Source: Rallus limicola
Lineage: Eukaryota > Chordata > Aves > Gruiformes > Rallidae
Length of the DNA: 64,000 bases
NCBI GenBank assembly: GCA_022605955.1
Contig: JAKCOZ010000041.1
Coordinates: forward strand, 4,595,001-4,659,000
Direction: 5' to 3'
In this document: one piece after another, positions 51,520 through 63,958 of the stretch
How positions within the stretch are numbered: position 1 is the first letter of the stretch
Layout of the letters: each line of letters begins with the position of its first letter
The notes under the pieces: generated by a model
Database searches by the model: none
The model's input: the letters and a program-made list of their open reading frames with translations, nothing else
Told to the model about the DNA's origin: nothing
Translations under genes and position numbers: made by a program

Positions 51520-52095
51520 TGTCCTGGTTTCAGTCAGGATAGAGTTAATTTCATTTGTAGCAGCGGATGGAATGCTGTGTTTGGGAGTTAAAATGAAAGC
51601 AGTGCTGATAACACCCTGATGTTTTTAGTTGCAGTCAGACAGTCAAAGCCAGGACAGGTGACCCAGATGGGCCAAAGAGAGTATTCCATGCCAATTACGT
51701 CCTGCCCAGGATAAAGGGGGGCTGATGGGAGGAAGAAGGAGGGCGGTTGGGGGACGCGAGCGGCCGGGACGTGAGGGTCTTGGGGGACGGTCAGGTTCCG
51801 GGACAGCTCTGGGTGGTGTGGCCTGGTGAGAAACTGCATTGTGTATCAATAGTTTCATATTCTTTTGCTCTAAAGTCCTATTAGCATTGTTATATTTTAT
51901 TTTTTTCTGTTATCTTAGTAAACTATCCTTATCCCAACCCACGGGCCTCTTAGTTTCTTGGTTTGAGAGTTATTTGTCCCTTCATTTTCCCTTCCCTTGT
52001 TTCCCCCTCCCCTTTTCCCTTTTCTCCTGCTCTTTTACTTTAAGGAGCAGGCAGCTGCGTGGATCTCGGCCCACAGCCGGGGTGAAACCACGACA
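51520..52095 (+). mobile_element. Solo LTR of an avian endogenous retrovirus
   Basis: The 576-bp element begins TGTCCTGGTTTC and ends GAAACCACGACA, near-perfect inverted termini (one mismatch in 12), with TG...CA borders. Both sides carry CCCAG, a 5-bp target duplication. Inside are a CpG-rich block (about 51,750-51,800), a likely U3/R area with GGATAAAGG, and AGTAAACTATCCTTATCCCAACCCACGGG, a sentence common to this LTR group, before the U5-like pyrimidine-rich end. There is no gag, pol or env, so recombination between two LTRs removed the provirus. A 5-bp duplication suits an ERV class I or III type rather than the 6 bp usual for class II; the family name is not certain. Any ORFs within it are incidental. 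Confidence 0.93.
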
Positions 52096-52100
52096 CCCAG
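52096..52100. repeat. Target site duplication, right copy (CCCAG)
   Basis: Exact repeat of the five bases to the left of the solo LTR. Confidence 0.85.
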
Positions 52101-52730
52101 CTAGGTCTGTACGCATTATTAAACTATCTTCCTAATATTTATAGGTCACAATTTCACATTCCCCATTTGTCTCCATCATACTTTTTCCTATAAAATTCTA
52201 ATTTTGTCTTCCTGTTAAATCAGCTTTCCTCTCTTGTTTGAGAGTAACCTCTTTTACTCTTCCTAGCTATTAGGATGAATTGTCCAATATATAAATCAAA
52301 ATTTGCATCCAATTATTATTACTCAAAGAATCATCAAACACATTGCCAGACTAGAGCTCATCGGTGACTCCTCTAACATCACCTCTTTTTGATAATGCAT
52401 GGTTATATCACTGCTCTTTGAGATTCTTTTCTGAGTATATTTATCCCTAACACAAATATCCAAATGTTGTAAACATATAGGTTGACATCAGAATCAACTA
52501 CTTAAACAGAATAAAATAATATTATATAACAATTACAAATTAGTTCAAAAGAATGTCATATATTGGGAATGTTCCTACATGGTGCAATTTATTTCGGATT
52601 CTTCTAGAATTTAATACCACTGGCCTGGGTTATTTTCTGAAAACTTGCAAGCTACAACAGTACAACTGCTAAAAAGAAGTAAGGCACAGTCAGTAGCAAT
52701 CCTTTTCTTTAGGTTAGAAGCTTCACTTAC

Positions 52731-52798
52731 CTTACATGTGTGATGATAAAACCCAGCTCCTTTCAAAAATTTTGCAAATTCTTGCTTATGCTCCAGTT
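52731..52798 (-). CDS. Chain 1, predicted internal exon
   Basis: A very good donor on the minus strand, TGTAAG|GTAAGTGAAG. The frame upstream encodes LEHKQEFAKFLKGAGFYHHT and then CK, charged and helix-like. With the acceptor CTGCTTTAG|AA the exon is 68 bp, enters in phase 1 (matching the exon at 61.7 kb) and exits in phase 0 (matching 47.3 kb). Another acceptor, AATAAAG|CT at 52,816, gives an 86-bp exon in the same phase, adding YKTALE. The pyrimidine tract is modest in both cases. Family unknown. Confidence 0.5.
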
Positions 52799-54409
52799 CT
52801 AAAGCAGTTTTGTAAGCTTTATTCAGTATTCATGCTTTGGTAAAAACTACACAGGTTGCTAATTTTGACACCAACAGCACAACCAGCTTTTCCACTTTAA
52901 TATTAGCAGCATTACCACTGCAATAACTCTGCAAATTGGTTGCACGTTACTCTTCAAATTGAGCACCAACACATCAGACGTATCCACATTCAAATGTATA
53001 CACTTATCCATGCCCACTCTTGGAGGGAAAAAACCCACCAAACATCTACACATAACCTTTCACTGTAAAGAATGTGAACAACATTCTAATTTGCTTTTTG
53101 AATAAAAGAAGCAGATGTCTTTTTTTCAAAGTAATTATAAATATTTGGTCTGATATAATCTAAATTTGTCTTTTAACTTTGGAAAAGTTGAATCACATCT
53201 CATTAAACACAGCTCTGGTTTTCATTTTCTGTTCCACAGGAATCAAAGCTCTGCACAAACCCCACATGGAGCACCTACAAATGCAATATTTCTTTTGACT
53301 AGTTTTTATGCTAGTTTGGAAGGTAGAGAAGCAGTTAACTGCAGCCACTAACTAGCCATTTCACTGGAATTTCTATAGGAATGTTTTCTTCAAAATTCTG
53401 AAAGCTCAAACAAGCAAGATAAAGGATAGTGTTTCATTTATTACTAAAAACATCCCTAATAAAAGGAAGATTAAATTGTCATGATGATCACACCACTCAG
53501 AACATGAACTGTACATTACTTAATGCTAAGAATGACTAAAGCAAAAGCATTTTCTACTGATTTTCCAATTAACTAATACTGCCATGAATCAAAGTCTGAG
53601 TGAGAATGCAAGACAGACTTTCTGAAGAACAGACACCAGTTTCAAAAGCAGAGATCTCAAGCTTGAAATTTTGTCAGGTATGCTCTCTGCACTGTATCCT
53701 AAACACAGATGTATCACAAAACTAGTGTTTGCAATGGATGAATCGATGGAAATACATACATTTCAATGTAAAGAATCTTTCTGAAATTAGAACATGTTCA
53801 ATCTCAAAATGTGGCTGGTTGGGCAATTTTCACTTTTGTAAAATGACAAGTGATACTTCATGTTTAGGTAAAGGTTAACCTGAACTTCCCAAACTTAATA
53901 AAATGCACTCCTCTATAAAATAAACCATTGCATGCTGGTGCCTAAGATTATAGAAAAATGTTCTCACAGTCGAAAATGAATGGGTTTTGCATTTCAAGGT
54001 GACAAGTACAATGTCAGACACAATCAATCGATCACTGCATAATTATTATTGCAAATGATCCATATCCATGCTGCAAACCTTAAGGGGAATTTAATGAAGC
54101 AGTAAGCACATCAATAATAAGATCTACTTCAGTCTCTGTTAAATCTTGTGATTCATAAATATGTTGTCACATTTTATTCTTCCTTGAATTCCTGTAATTA
54201 TATTTGAGGAGAAGCTAACTGAAAAGTTGAATTCAAATATATATCAGCTTCTGATCTATGAAAGGAGTACTTCACTGTATTTTATATACTCACCACAAAA
54301 TTAAATTTACAAAACACTACTTATCAAATAAAAGGCCAAGATAGTCAACAAACACACAACAATCTCTAAAGAAAACTTGCGATGTCAATAGTCAGACTCA
54401 GCTAAAAAT
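52799..54409. other. Putative intron of chain 1, no other feature recognised
   Basis: AT-rich DNA without recognised repeats. Short ORFs only. Confidence 0.4.
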
Positions 54410-54830
54410 CTCAAATCTGTATTGGGTGTAGGTGGCAAGGTTTTGGTAGTAAGGGGAAGTCCAGGGTGGCCTCTGTGGGAGGAGGACAGGGCTACCCCAT
54501 CCCAGATGCACCTGGTTCTAGACCCACCACAGCCTACCCAGGAGCCAGTTTGGTGACGGAGCTGTGAAAACACATGTAAAGAAAGGGCAGAAATGTCAGA
54601 GGGAGGGAGGAGGAGGGAACAAAAAGAAAAAATGGAGAGGAAACATCAAGGTTGGAGGAGGAGATGCTCCATGGTGGAGCACACTGCCAAAGGGATGCAA
54701 CCCATGGAGGAACCCATGCTACAGCACAAGAAAAGAATGAGGAAATAGCTGCTGAGATAAACTGGGGTGACCTGCCTGCAATCCCTCCATGCTAGAAGTG
54801 AATTTAAACTTTTGCTGATAACAAGAGAGG
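54410..54830. mobile_element. Degenerate avian ERV LTR or LTR-adjacent fragment
   Basis: Contains the string GGTGGCAAGGTTTTGGTAGTAAGGGGAAGTCCAGGGTGGCCTCTGTGGGAGG, and later GGAGGAGGAGATGCTCCATGGTGGAGCACACTGCC and CAACCCATGGAGGAACCCATGCTACAGCAC. I associate these with a common avian ERV LTR group. The copy is heavily mutated, and neither TG...CA borders nor a target duplication were found, so orientation is left open. A purine-rich block lies at 54,599-54,665. Confidence 0.6.
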
Positions 54831-57800
54831 TGGTTGGTTGTTTCCCACTACCATAATCAAAAATTAAATAGCCAAATTTAATTGGCAGAAATTTTAATTG
54901 GCAATAAATAATTTCACTTCCTCCAAGGCAAGTCTGGTTTGTGTGACATTAGTCAGCGAGTGACTGTACTTGGCTGCTAGCTGGGGCCAACCTACAAGAC
55001 CATTAGAATTCTGGAGGGGAAAGAATACATCATAAGTTGTATCTATATGTGGAAAGCAGTGACGTCTGCAGATATGTTGGACTTCAGTTGTTTGGCTGCA
55101 GTAAGAACAGGTGTATTTCCATACTGTGCTGTTAGAATTATGTAAACACAGATTTATCTGTTTGGCAAGGAAGGAATATCAGTCCAGGAGCAGAAGGGAA
55201 ACAGAAAGCCAATAGGGAAAGACAGGAAAAGAAGATCAAGATCTAATGAAGATGTAAACAGATACCCAGACTTCTGTTACGAAACATCCTCTTTTCTTAA
55301 CCAAGCTGTGAGACAGTCACACTAGCTATACAAGGTACACGGAAGCTAATGGCATTGGCACATACATGTGAGAAATCACAAGCAAAGTCATGGCTTAGGT
55401 ACTACCACAGTCCTGTTCTGCTCCTCAAACAGGCATACTTCCCCGGAATAAACATTCAAAGCAACCAGCAAGAAATCAATCTCAAGATATGAACAAGGTT
55501 TTTCAACTGCTCAGAGAAGTCTTCAGGACTGGCACATCCTTCTGATGTTCCAAAACCAAAGATCACTCAGTCAGTAGGTGAAGTTCTACAATTGCAGATC
55601 TAGCAGCATACAAAATCTGCAGATTGCCACAGAAAGGGTATTAAGAAAGGATTTCTGCTAAGAGATAATCATAGGAGGACAGTAAGAGAACTTTAGCCTG
55701 CCTACCCAGCCTCATTTCATCGAGCCTTTGTTCATTCAGTTCCTTCCTCCCATAAACATCCCTGGACTGATAAAAAGACATGCACACTCATTCAAAGCTA
55801 TGATAGAAAGCAATGGCATCAGGAGGAATGAGAGGAAGATAAGATTAATTGGACAAATGAAACTTCTTGCTGAAGTGAGGGGGAGGGGGAATAGGCTTGG
55901 CAATTGAGGTATATAGAGTACATATGGCAACAGAAAAGAGCAGAGTCAGTCTAAGGTATAGCTTTGCACAATATGCACAAATTCTGCAGAAAGATTTAAT
56001 AACACTGCATACAGTCTTAATGCCCTCCTTAAACTCAATTTCACCATGCACTGACACGTGTATGTGCATTTGTGTCTGAAGGGATGCATATTATGGTTAC
56101 AAACCCACGCTGCCTTCCTTGCTCAAGCCACTGTTATGTGACACTGGGCATAATGGAGCATAATACTGATCTTGTTCTCTTGATCATATTGTTAACCTGT
56201 ATAAATCATAAAATGTTGTTTGGCAAAAAAATGTAGCAGGTCAAAAAAAACCCCAACCCTTCAACACTGGATGAATTGGGTGAACAAATGCTGCTGTCAA
56301 ATATCCCAAATTGAAATTACCTTCCTCTTCTGTTCCATTTCTCTTCTTCAAAAGGTGATTTTGCAGAATCTTTTTATGCTTTGCATGTTAATGTGATTTT
56401 TAGCTTGTCATCCCAAGATGAAATATTATACATAGGACTTTTAAAGCAATTTATGTGTATGTATCAACAGATGCAAAAAGACAACCTAGTGAGACTCTTC
56501 TTCGATTCTACCTTAACTAATTGCAATCCTGTTTCCGTTCAACATCGCTGTCGTTCCTTTCATTTCAGCCATCAAGATTGCAGTTTTTTAAATTGTAATA
56601 CTTCATTATTCAGGTTTATTGAGTCAGATACCCTTGAACATCCTTAATATTCATATCAGCATACTCTATTATTAAATCATTTTGTGTTTTTCTGTGTTAA
56701 TAATAAAAGTACATATTTATTCAACGTCAGCGGTCAGGCAGTCAGACACAGAGTATGAAGCTACATGTTTTATTCAAGGTCCCAGTGGAAAGCATCATGA
56801 GGATCATTTTGACACTGAAGGTACCTGCAGCTTTTCAGCTAGTATGTTTGATTTTTCTTAACTAAAAGTATCCAATTATTTTGATTTCTCAATAATTCTA
56901 TGCAACAAAATCTGTACTGCTCAAGTGTTCCACTGGCAGTCTTTTCAGCATATTCATTTACTTTTTCATACGAGTTCATACTACAGCTCAGTTGTTTGTA
57001 GCTCTTTAAACAAAGTGAGTAGCATTTTTTGGCCTTAGTCTGTGAGGTTATTGGAAAGCCCTCATTTAAGAGAGATATGCCTTGCTTAATGCACATGATG
57101 TCAATGCTGCAAAGTATTTGGCTAGCAAGTTCTTTATGAATACGAGAAGAGTTGTGTGGCTTAAATAATACTTTGGCTCCTTACCCCAACTTAAAAACAA
57201 ACAAACCCTCTTTATTTTGTCCTTTTTGTAACCTTTGCATTTGTTCAGGGCTCTTGTTCACTTTAGATAAAAATGCCTTTGTCCTGCTTCCACTGCAAAC
57301 TCATCCTGCAGCACCAAGGCCACAAAGAGCATACGCTAGGTTTGATGTTCTATGTTTCCCAGACTCAGGAGAAAGGTGTGTTCCATACCTGCAAATATTT
57401 GGTTGCCTGTAGGAACCTGTAAGACTTGTGCAGTCAAATGAAATACCATCCACCTTCAAATACATGAACTGACAGACTCCTGGATGTGCACTAAGACATC
57501 TCTGAACTGGAAAAGCTTACTGACCAAAGCACCAGAAATGCTACTGTAAACTAGTTTAGTGTCCTACATATTTATTCAGAAGAACTTTCTGATACTTTTT
57601 CTATTACTCCCTGTTCCTCCAGTCATCTCCCCAAATGTTCATCCAGTTTTCCATGAGCAAGTACAACACACAGTCCTCTCCACTAGACCTAAAAGCTTCA
57701 CTCTGAAGAGTTGTCAAAACAAGGTTCTATTGCCAGCAGAAATTACCTTGCTGCTATTGCATTTAAATGTCTTCAATTTGCTTCTCTGTTTCTGCCTGTT

Positions 57801-60800
57801 CTAGTTTTAGGCAAAACCAATTTTCATTTGCTGACATGCTTTCTGCCTTATTCCACCAAGTATTATCCTGAAGCTGCTACTGAAAATCTCTGCTAAATAT
57901 ATTCAGAATTTCTCAAAACTCATTCTCTATTATTAAAAGGAACAGCAGACTGACAGGAATGAAGTACATCTCTGACAAAACAGATATTAATTAGATGTTT
58001 ATAAAATTTATAAAATTATATAATGGTATATTGAGGTGGTTTTAGTGGAGCACTTTCACGTCATATAACAGAAGACAGAAGCCCAATAATTTGTGTATTT
58101 AAAAATACATTTATCAATTATTTTTTTCTGGTTTTTTTCTGTTTCTTTCTGGTTTTGCAATATCTAATTGCATATGCCTAACTTTTAATGAGATGCTGTA
58201 ACTTTAACCTCTCACCTTCTGACTCAGAACATTCAAGTTGAAGGTGAGGTCTATGAAAACTCAACATTGCCCAGCCTGATCTGCGAGATGGAAAACAAGC
58301 CATCATGGAACTACTTGCTTGGGAAATAAGCATTTACTTGTGCTGTCAAACAGACACACTATGCATATTTTTCTAAATATGAAAAAGAATAGGAAAAATA
58401 TGATACAGAAAGAGCAGGCTTGGAGAAGTGTGGAATCCATGAAAGACACTGAGCAGTCTCAGCTTCCAACCATCCACATTGACTTCACCCACTGATAGTT
58501 ATGCTTCCACTTCCAAGCTGAGTGGAGGTCAGCACTTTTAGAGGCCTCCAACTCAAAAAATTGAAAAAAAACAAAAACACTTCTTACACTCTGGGAAAAC
58601 CAAAACATCTTTGGGGGAGCAAATCACACTAAAATGTGAATAAAACCCTGCAGTGATCAAGAACTGAATCATCACCGCAATGATCTTGACACTGCAGCAG
58701 GGTCAGGACGCAAAAGGGACTGTACCCTTTCAGTCACAGAGTATACACATCCTTCTGACATCAGCATTTAGCTATAGTCCCTCAACCAGTAATACTTGAA
58801 AGTCCTCAAAGTTTATTGGTCAATATATAGTTAGATATTGAATTCTGATTCCTACAGAACAGGCGTCTGGACAGAAAACTACCAGACCCAAAAAAGCTCT
58901 CCTTGTCCTAGGGGAAGAGGAGAGTGTGAACGTGATTGAATTTCTTGGTCTGTCAACAAACAGGGATTTCCTTTGGCAGGGTTAACAGGGCTAACATCTT
59001 TCTTTACTTTTTGAAATCTCAAAATGCCTGTTTTAAAACACAAACTAATCAAGACTGCTCTGTTCCCAGGCTGAATTACTGGCTGTATGCTGCACTCCTG
59101 CGGAGTGTTCTGACTCAGTTAGCTGAACATGTTCACAGCTTGCTTGTCCTACAAGGAACTTGACACCATCAGCAGGAGAATTAAAAAAACCCAACAAACT
59201 AATATTCCAGGATACTAGTTTGTAAGACATTATAAGATGCAAATAAACTGTAATTTTCTTTTTCTTTTTAGATATTGTTAAATATTTCACATTATACATG
59301 GAATGAAACAACAGGAAGCACTGCCACATGAAGGAATGAATAGTGTAAAACAATCTCTATCAATGAAATGAAATAAATTTACTTTACACCTTAAAAAAGG
59401 AAAGGCTACACTCTCACACAAGTTGGCTATTTTAAATTTTAATAATCTTGCTGAGGAGCTTTTATATAATTATATAAAATATTGATGTGGTGCCAGGAGT
59501 AAGCATTTCAAATGCTGCTGTGAGCTTATACATTGCAGCTGCGTATGTTAAAAGCTTCTTGTTTACATACTGCATCTTTTACATGCAGATACATACACAG
59601 ACACGCTTAAAGTATGCAGAATTTTAAAAAGCATACAGTTTTAGAAATAAGTTTTCTATGAATACAACTAATTTTTATTTCCAGATCAAAAGAAAGTAAT
59701 ACTGTTCTGCTACAATAATTTAAAAAAAAAAGTTCATTCTCTGCTTTCTACTAATCTGGTTTCAAGACTTTATTCAAATCATTTAGACTAGGAAAGTTAA
59801 ATTAAAAATAGGGAGAACGCTTAATACCCAGGTGTATTAGTGCCAAAAAAATATTTTCAAGTGTTCTTCTGCTTAATGAATTCTGCTAATAAAACACCAA
59901 AACAAAATGAGACATAAAATGTAAATAAAAAGGATAAAATGAAAATTGAAGGAATAGACTTGTAAATATCAAATTTAATTGCTGGAAGCTTTGAAAACCA
60001 AGAGGTGTGACTGCCAGACACTGCCTACTACTGTATTTTTTGCTTAAAGCATATCTATGTATCTAAGAGGAATAACTAGAAAACTTCTGAAGTAACAAAC
60101 AAAGCGACACACTGAAGATAACAGAAATCTGCATAGCTACCTGTAAGATAATGGATTTCATTATGTTTCAAATTAACACAGATTCATAGGCTTGTGGGAG
60201 GGGGAAAAGACCCTAGCCTTTAAACCTTTTGAGTGAGTGCCACAAAGAAAAAGAGTAATACATGTCCTCTCACCTTTCTGTGCATGTCAGAAAGAAGGGT
60301 TTATCTTCAAATATTTATTGTTTATCTCCTTTGCATGATGATCACTATAGCAGTAGAGTACAGGAGTGTCGAATGAAAAACAAGTACTGTAGTTTAATGA
60401 TCTGATTTATAAATCTAAATACAGAATGCAATGAGTCCTTGCAGTAACAAAACCACAGCTTCGATACAAATCACAGTAAGAATTACAAGTAGCAATCAGG
60501 GTGGCTGTTACATGCATGGATACTTGCTTGTGAAAATTAGTCACTTGTACTACAAAACACAGGAAAAAAAAAGGGAAAAAAAAAGGAATAGGCAGAATCA
60601 TAAGGCTCAGTGATTGGTGAGCCCCTGAAATGATAGCACAGGTCAAAGAACTGAAATAAGAAACTTCAAAGTTGGCTTCCCATGCCTTCTGCACAGATGA
60701 CAACAGTTAGTACCGTACATCGGAGGGTCAACAAAAATTAGAAGGAACCATAAAGGGAGATTAACAGCCTGAACTACAAGCAATTTAAAAGAGCAGCAGT

Positions 60801-61702
60801 GATTTACTGATAATATCGCCAAGACTTAAGTGCTGCCCTATGCAGCCGGTTTTGCAGGGGTGGCCCAGATCAGCTGCAAGCCAGTCTATTTTTACATACG
60901 TTTAAGTGAAATAAATAAGTAGATTGCCAAAGAGATTAGTTTAAAATATTTCCCCAGAAGATGTACAGGCTTTGAAGAGGAACACAGCAATGCTTTTTAA
61001 GTATGCACATTCATTCACCCATTTATTTCTGGGTTTGTTTTGGGTTTTTTTTTTTAATGTTCTGTATGTAAACCTGGATGAATTAACAGGGTAACAGGTT
61101 CACTAATTCAAAATACACATGCCGCAGTACAACGTTATTTTTAAGGTGAGCAGATTTTGCTGCAAGGAATCTGAACAATGCTGACTAGAAAAATGACAGG
61201 AATAAGTACATTTTATCTATTTCTTCTCTGCCATTGTCAATTGCCAGAAACTTCAAAAGCCAGGAAAGCCAGTGACAACTAATATAAACACGACTAGGTC
61301 ATGTAACACAAATTAGAAGTTTTAATTTCATTAAGATTGTTTCATTCCTTACAGAGAAAGCACATTCTGAGCAGCCACAAGTGATGCAGCATTCATTTTC
61401 TAACTGAACCGTACAGACAAAACTGTAGCGTTTTCTAAGGCAACGAAAAGAAAGCAGTGCACTGTGCCACATCCTGCAAACCCTGAAAAGAAATTGCAGC
61501 TTAATGTTAATGAACCGGTTTGTTTAAACTCCCATTGGAAATGCAAGCACATGTACTGTACGCTGGCTACGCTGAGCTATCCTGCAGCACACACACACAC
61601 ACCTTTACATAGCAGAAAACATGCTCTAACTATCGGCTAAAATCTACAATCCCGGAGTCAATTTATTAATAAAAGATTGACACGGAGAGAGACACTACCT
61701 AC
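54831..61702. other. Putative intron of chain 1, no firm feature
   Basis: A short direct repeat (TTTAATTGGCA twice) lies near 54,876-54,905. ORFs at 55,845-56,069 and 56,839-57,096 on the minus strand are protein-like in parts, but their phases do not fit chain 1 and no family was recognised. A/T-rich low-complexity runs lie at about 58,121-58,150, 60,563-60,586 and 61,044-61,055, and a CA repeat at about 61,588-61,602. Confidence 0.35.
61588..61602. repeat. (CA)n microsatellite
   Basis: Seven CA units, 101 bp from the donor of a predicted exon. Confidence 0.9.
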
Positions 61703-61792
61703 CCACAAATACATCATCATCTTGAAAGAAATCAAGGGCTCTGTCAGCAAACTGAAGTCTCCTTACTTCACCAAGTATGTCTGGAAGGAAAA
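61703..61792 (-). CDS. Chain 1, predicted internal exon
   Basis: A 90-bp exon with tandem acceptors on the minus strand, ACTGTTTTCAG|TT and TTTTCCTTCCAG|AC (the second gives 78 bp, same phase), and donor TTTGTGG|GTAGGT. It enters in phase 1, exits in phase 1, and is open throughout. The peptide FLPDILGEVRRLQFADRALD followed by FFQDDDVFV is highly protein-like: an amphipathic helix then an acidic turn. Both acceptors follow a good pyrimidine stretch. Use of the two sites would change the product by four residues. Family unknown. Confidence 0.6.
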
Positions 61793-62080
61793 CTGAAAAC
61801 AGTGGGTAGAAAATCTTGCCTTTTTCTGTCAAGTCCTCACAGTTCTCTTCTTTTCCTATACAAGGTATTTTTTTGGTTTGTTTATGAGAATAGCATTCGT
61901 TCAGTGGCTCTTTCTGCGTGTGAAGTGACTTGCTTCAGGCTGTCTTTTTTCTTCCCTTTTTCTCCCTAACTCAGTCTGTCCTTTCTTTACTGTCAGGCTT
62001 GCTTAGGTAACAATTCTTGGTGTATCTATTTAATGAGCAGGTCCGTGCACTAAAGGCAGCCAACTACACTGGAGAGAAGG

Positions 62081-62145
62081 AAAAAAAAAAAAAAAAAGAA
62101 AAAAAAGAGAAAAGGAAAAAAAATGGTAATAATAAATAAATAAAT
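62081..62145. repeat. A-rich low-complexity tract with AAAT units
   Basis: A17 run followed by broken A runs and AATAATAAATAAATAAAT. It falls in the short intron between two predicted chain 1 exons. Confidence 0.9.
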
Positions 62146-62291
62146 GGGAATATACCACTCTTGATTGTTATTATGGGATCTACAGACGCCCCCTCTGTAG
62201 GAATTTATAGGAGGATTTCTGAGACGTCTTGAGGGGGGAAAAAAAAAGATCAGAGAATAGCAGGTGACTTCAGTGGCACTCAAGCCATTAC

Positions 62292-62323
62292 CTCTCCTCG
62301 CTAAAGGACCCAGTTCACAAATC
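62292..62323 (-). CDS. Chain 1, predicted small exon
   Basis: A 32-bp exon between CAAATGCAG|G and GAGAG|GTAATG. Entry is phase 2 and exit phase 1, which joins both neighbouring predictions without a frame break. It encodes ICELGPLARR. Such a short exon rests on its phase fit and splice signals only, so confidence is limited. Confidence 0.4.
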
Positions 62324-63958
62324 CTGCATTTGAGAAATTTTTAAACTCAAAGCAAAGCTCCTACAGAAAAGAAAGGAACATGTACTGCACCCTGCTTCTC
62401 CTTTATCTCTTTAAATGTACTTCAGATAAAAGCCGCATCCAGTCAGGTCAAGGCCTTTCCCAATCTTATTACTCTAACACAAGAGTGTTCAACATACTTT
62501 TCTACAGCCATCTACTGACTTCATGGTGTTATTGCTGCTGCTGATAGTAGTGCTGGGAGACCGCTGCCAGTACGAGGAAGAGAAATACAAACAGTAAATC
62601 AGGCAGCAGCAAAAGTGCTTGTGCTGATTTAATGTATTTGGGGGGTTGTTTTTTGTGGTTTTTTTCTTCTTTTTTTCATCAAACTTATAATTCTGATTTT
62701 ATATTTAACACAGACTAATACAGCTGGATTTGTTGGTCTGTTTTGAAGGTTTCGTTTGTTGTTTTTGAAGGTACGTTTTGCAAATAAGCAAGTATGGAAA
62801 GGACTCAGGGGGTTCTGATCTTACCATTTGCCACAAGGAAGTATTTTTAACTCGTTTAACCTGTCTCATTGTAATGCACAATTTCTTCAGTAAATCCATC
62901 AATGGCATCCCCAGGAGACAAACAATTTTACAATGTAAAAAAGACAAGCTGTGGTCACTTTTCAAGCTCTATTATTTGTCTTGGAAATCATCCCTGACCT
63001 CATGAACTGGCAGCGTATCACCATCACAGGGTTTGGGTATTGATGTAGAAAACAACATATGCAGTCTGTCTGTTAAGTGCTTCAACCATTATAGTATATA
63101 CATAACAATCATAAAGTAATGAATAAATAAAAAGGAGGAGGTACAAAAACGGTCAGAGGAATGAGATTAAACAGAACTTCTCTCTTATCTTTATGTTTTG
63201 ACAATTTTTTTGTCTTATTTTTATGTTTGGTGGACTGTGCACTTCTTCAGACAAAATACATCATTCGTTTTGACTAGAGACTCTGGTCAATTTACATATT
63301 TTGCCTAACCATACAAGGTAAGATGTCACCTAAGTAATTAAAATGAATTAAATAAATTACATAATCAGTCGCTTCACTAGGGCAGGTGGCAAGCAGATAG
63401 GCAACTGCTGGAACTGCCTAGGATGAGGAGACAGTAACAAAGCCAGAGTGTGGGGAGCAACTGAAACCCTTGCGCAAACATGACTTAACAACTCCCACCG
63501 CTGGAGTCAATTCAAATTGAAAATAACTTCTATACCACTAACATTTCAAAGCAGATTTAACGTAGAAAAAATGAAACAGTGATTTCATGGGACTCTTATT
63601 TCTAAGAGCTGTACAGATAAACAAATGCACATATCCACAGGGAGCTACTGGAGCTTGGTCCACTCAACGTGATGTCCAGGAAAAAAAGTTGTTGCCTGTT
63701 TCAGTAGAAGCTGAAGACTTAATGTACCAATTACTAAAGTGATAACTTTTACAGCAATCTGTAAGGACAGTATCATTTTAAATAAGTTTAGCCCAATTTC
63801 ATACCATAAAGCCCCTTCTTGACAAAGGGAGTCTTCAAAAGGCAAAGCACAGCCTTTTGTTTACAGACTGGGGTTGTTCAAATCATCAACCAATTTAACA
63901 CCAACATGCAGCAACCTCCCAGGCCTAACCTGGTCACCTTTTGACCATACACCTTTAC
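62324..63958. other. Putative intron of chain 1, nothing else recognised
   Basis: Includes a GTAAGATC donor-like site on the minus strand at about 62,824 whose upstream frame lacks an acceptor. No repeats beyond short T- and A-rich runs. Confidence 0.35.

Noticed and set aside
51588..52135. ORFs on both strands in the 51.6-52.1 kb interval
   Set aside because: They sit inside the solo LTR or run across its edge and carry no retroviral protein.
56839..57110. Minus ORF with acceptor-like TTTGCAG upstream
   Set aside because: Entry phase 2 does not match the upstream exon and its stop would end the gene before the better-supported exons.
62705..62965. Minus ORF with a GTAAGATC donor-like site inside
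   Set aside because: No usable acceptor in frame; the phase-1 reading needed upstream is stopped.
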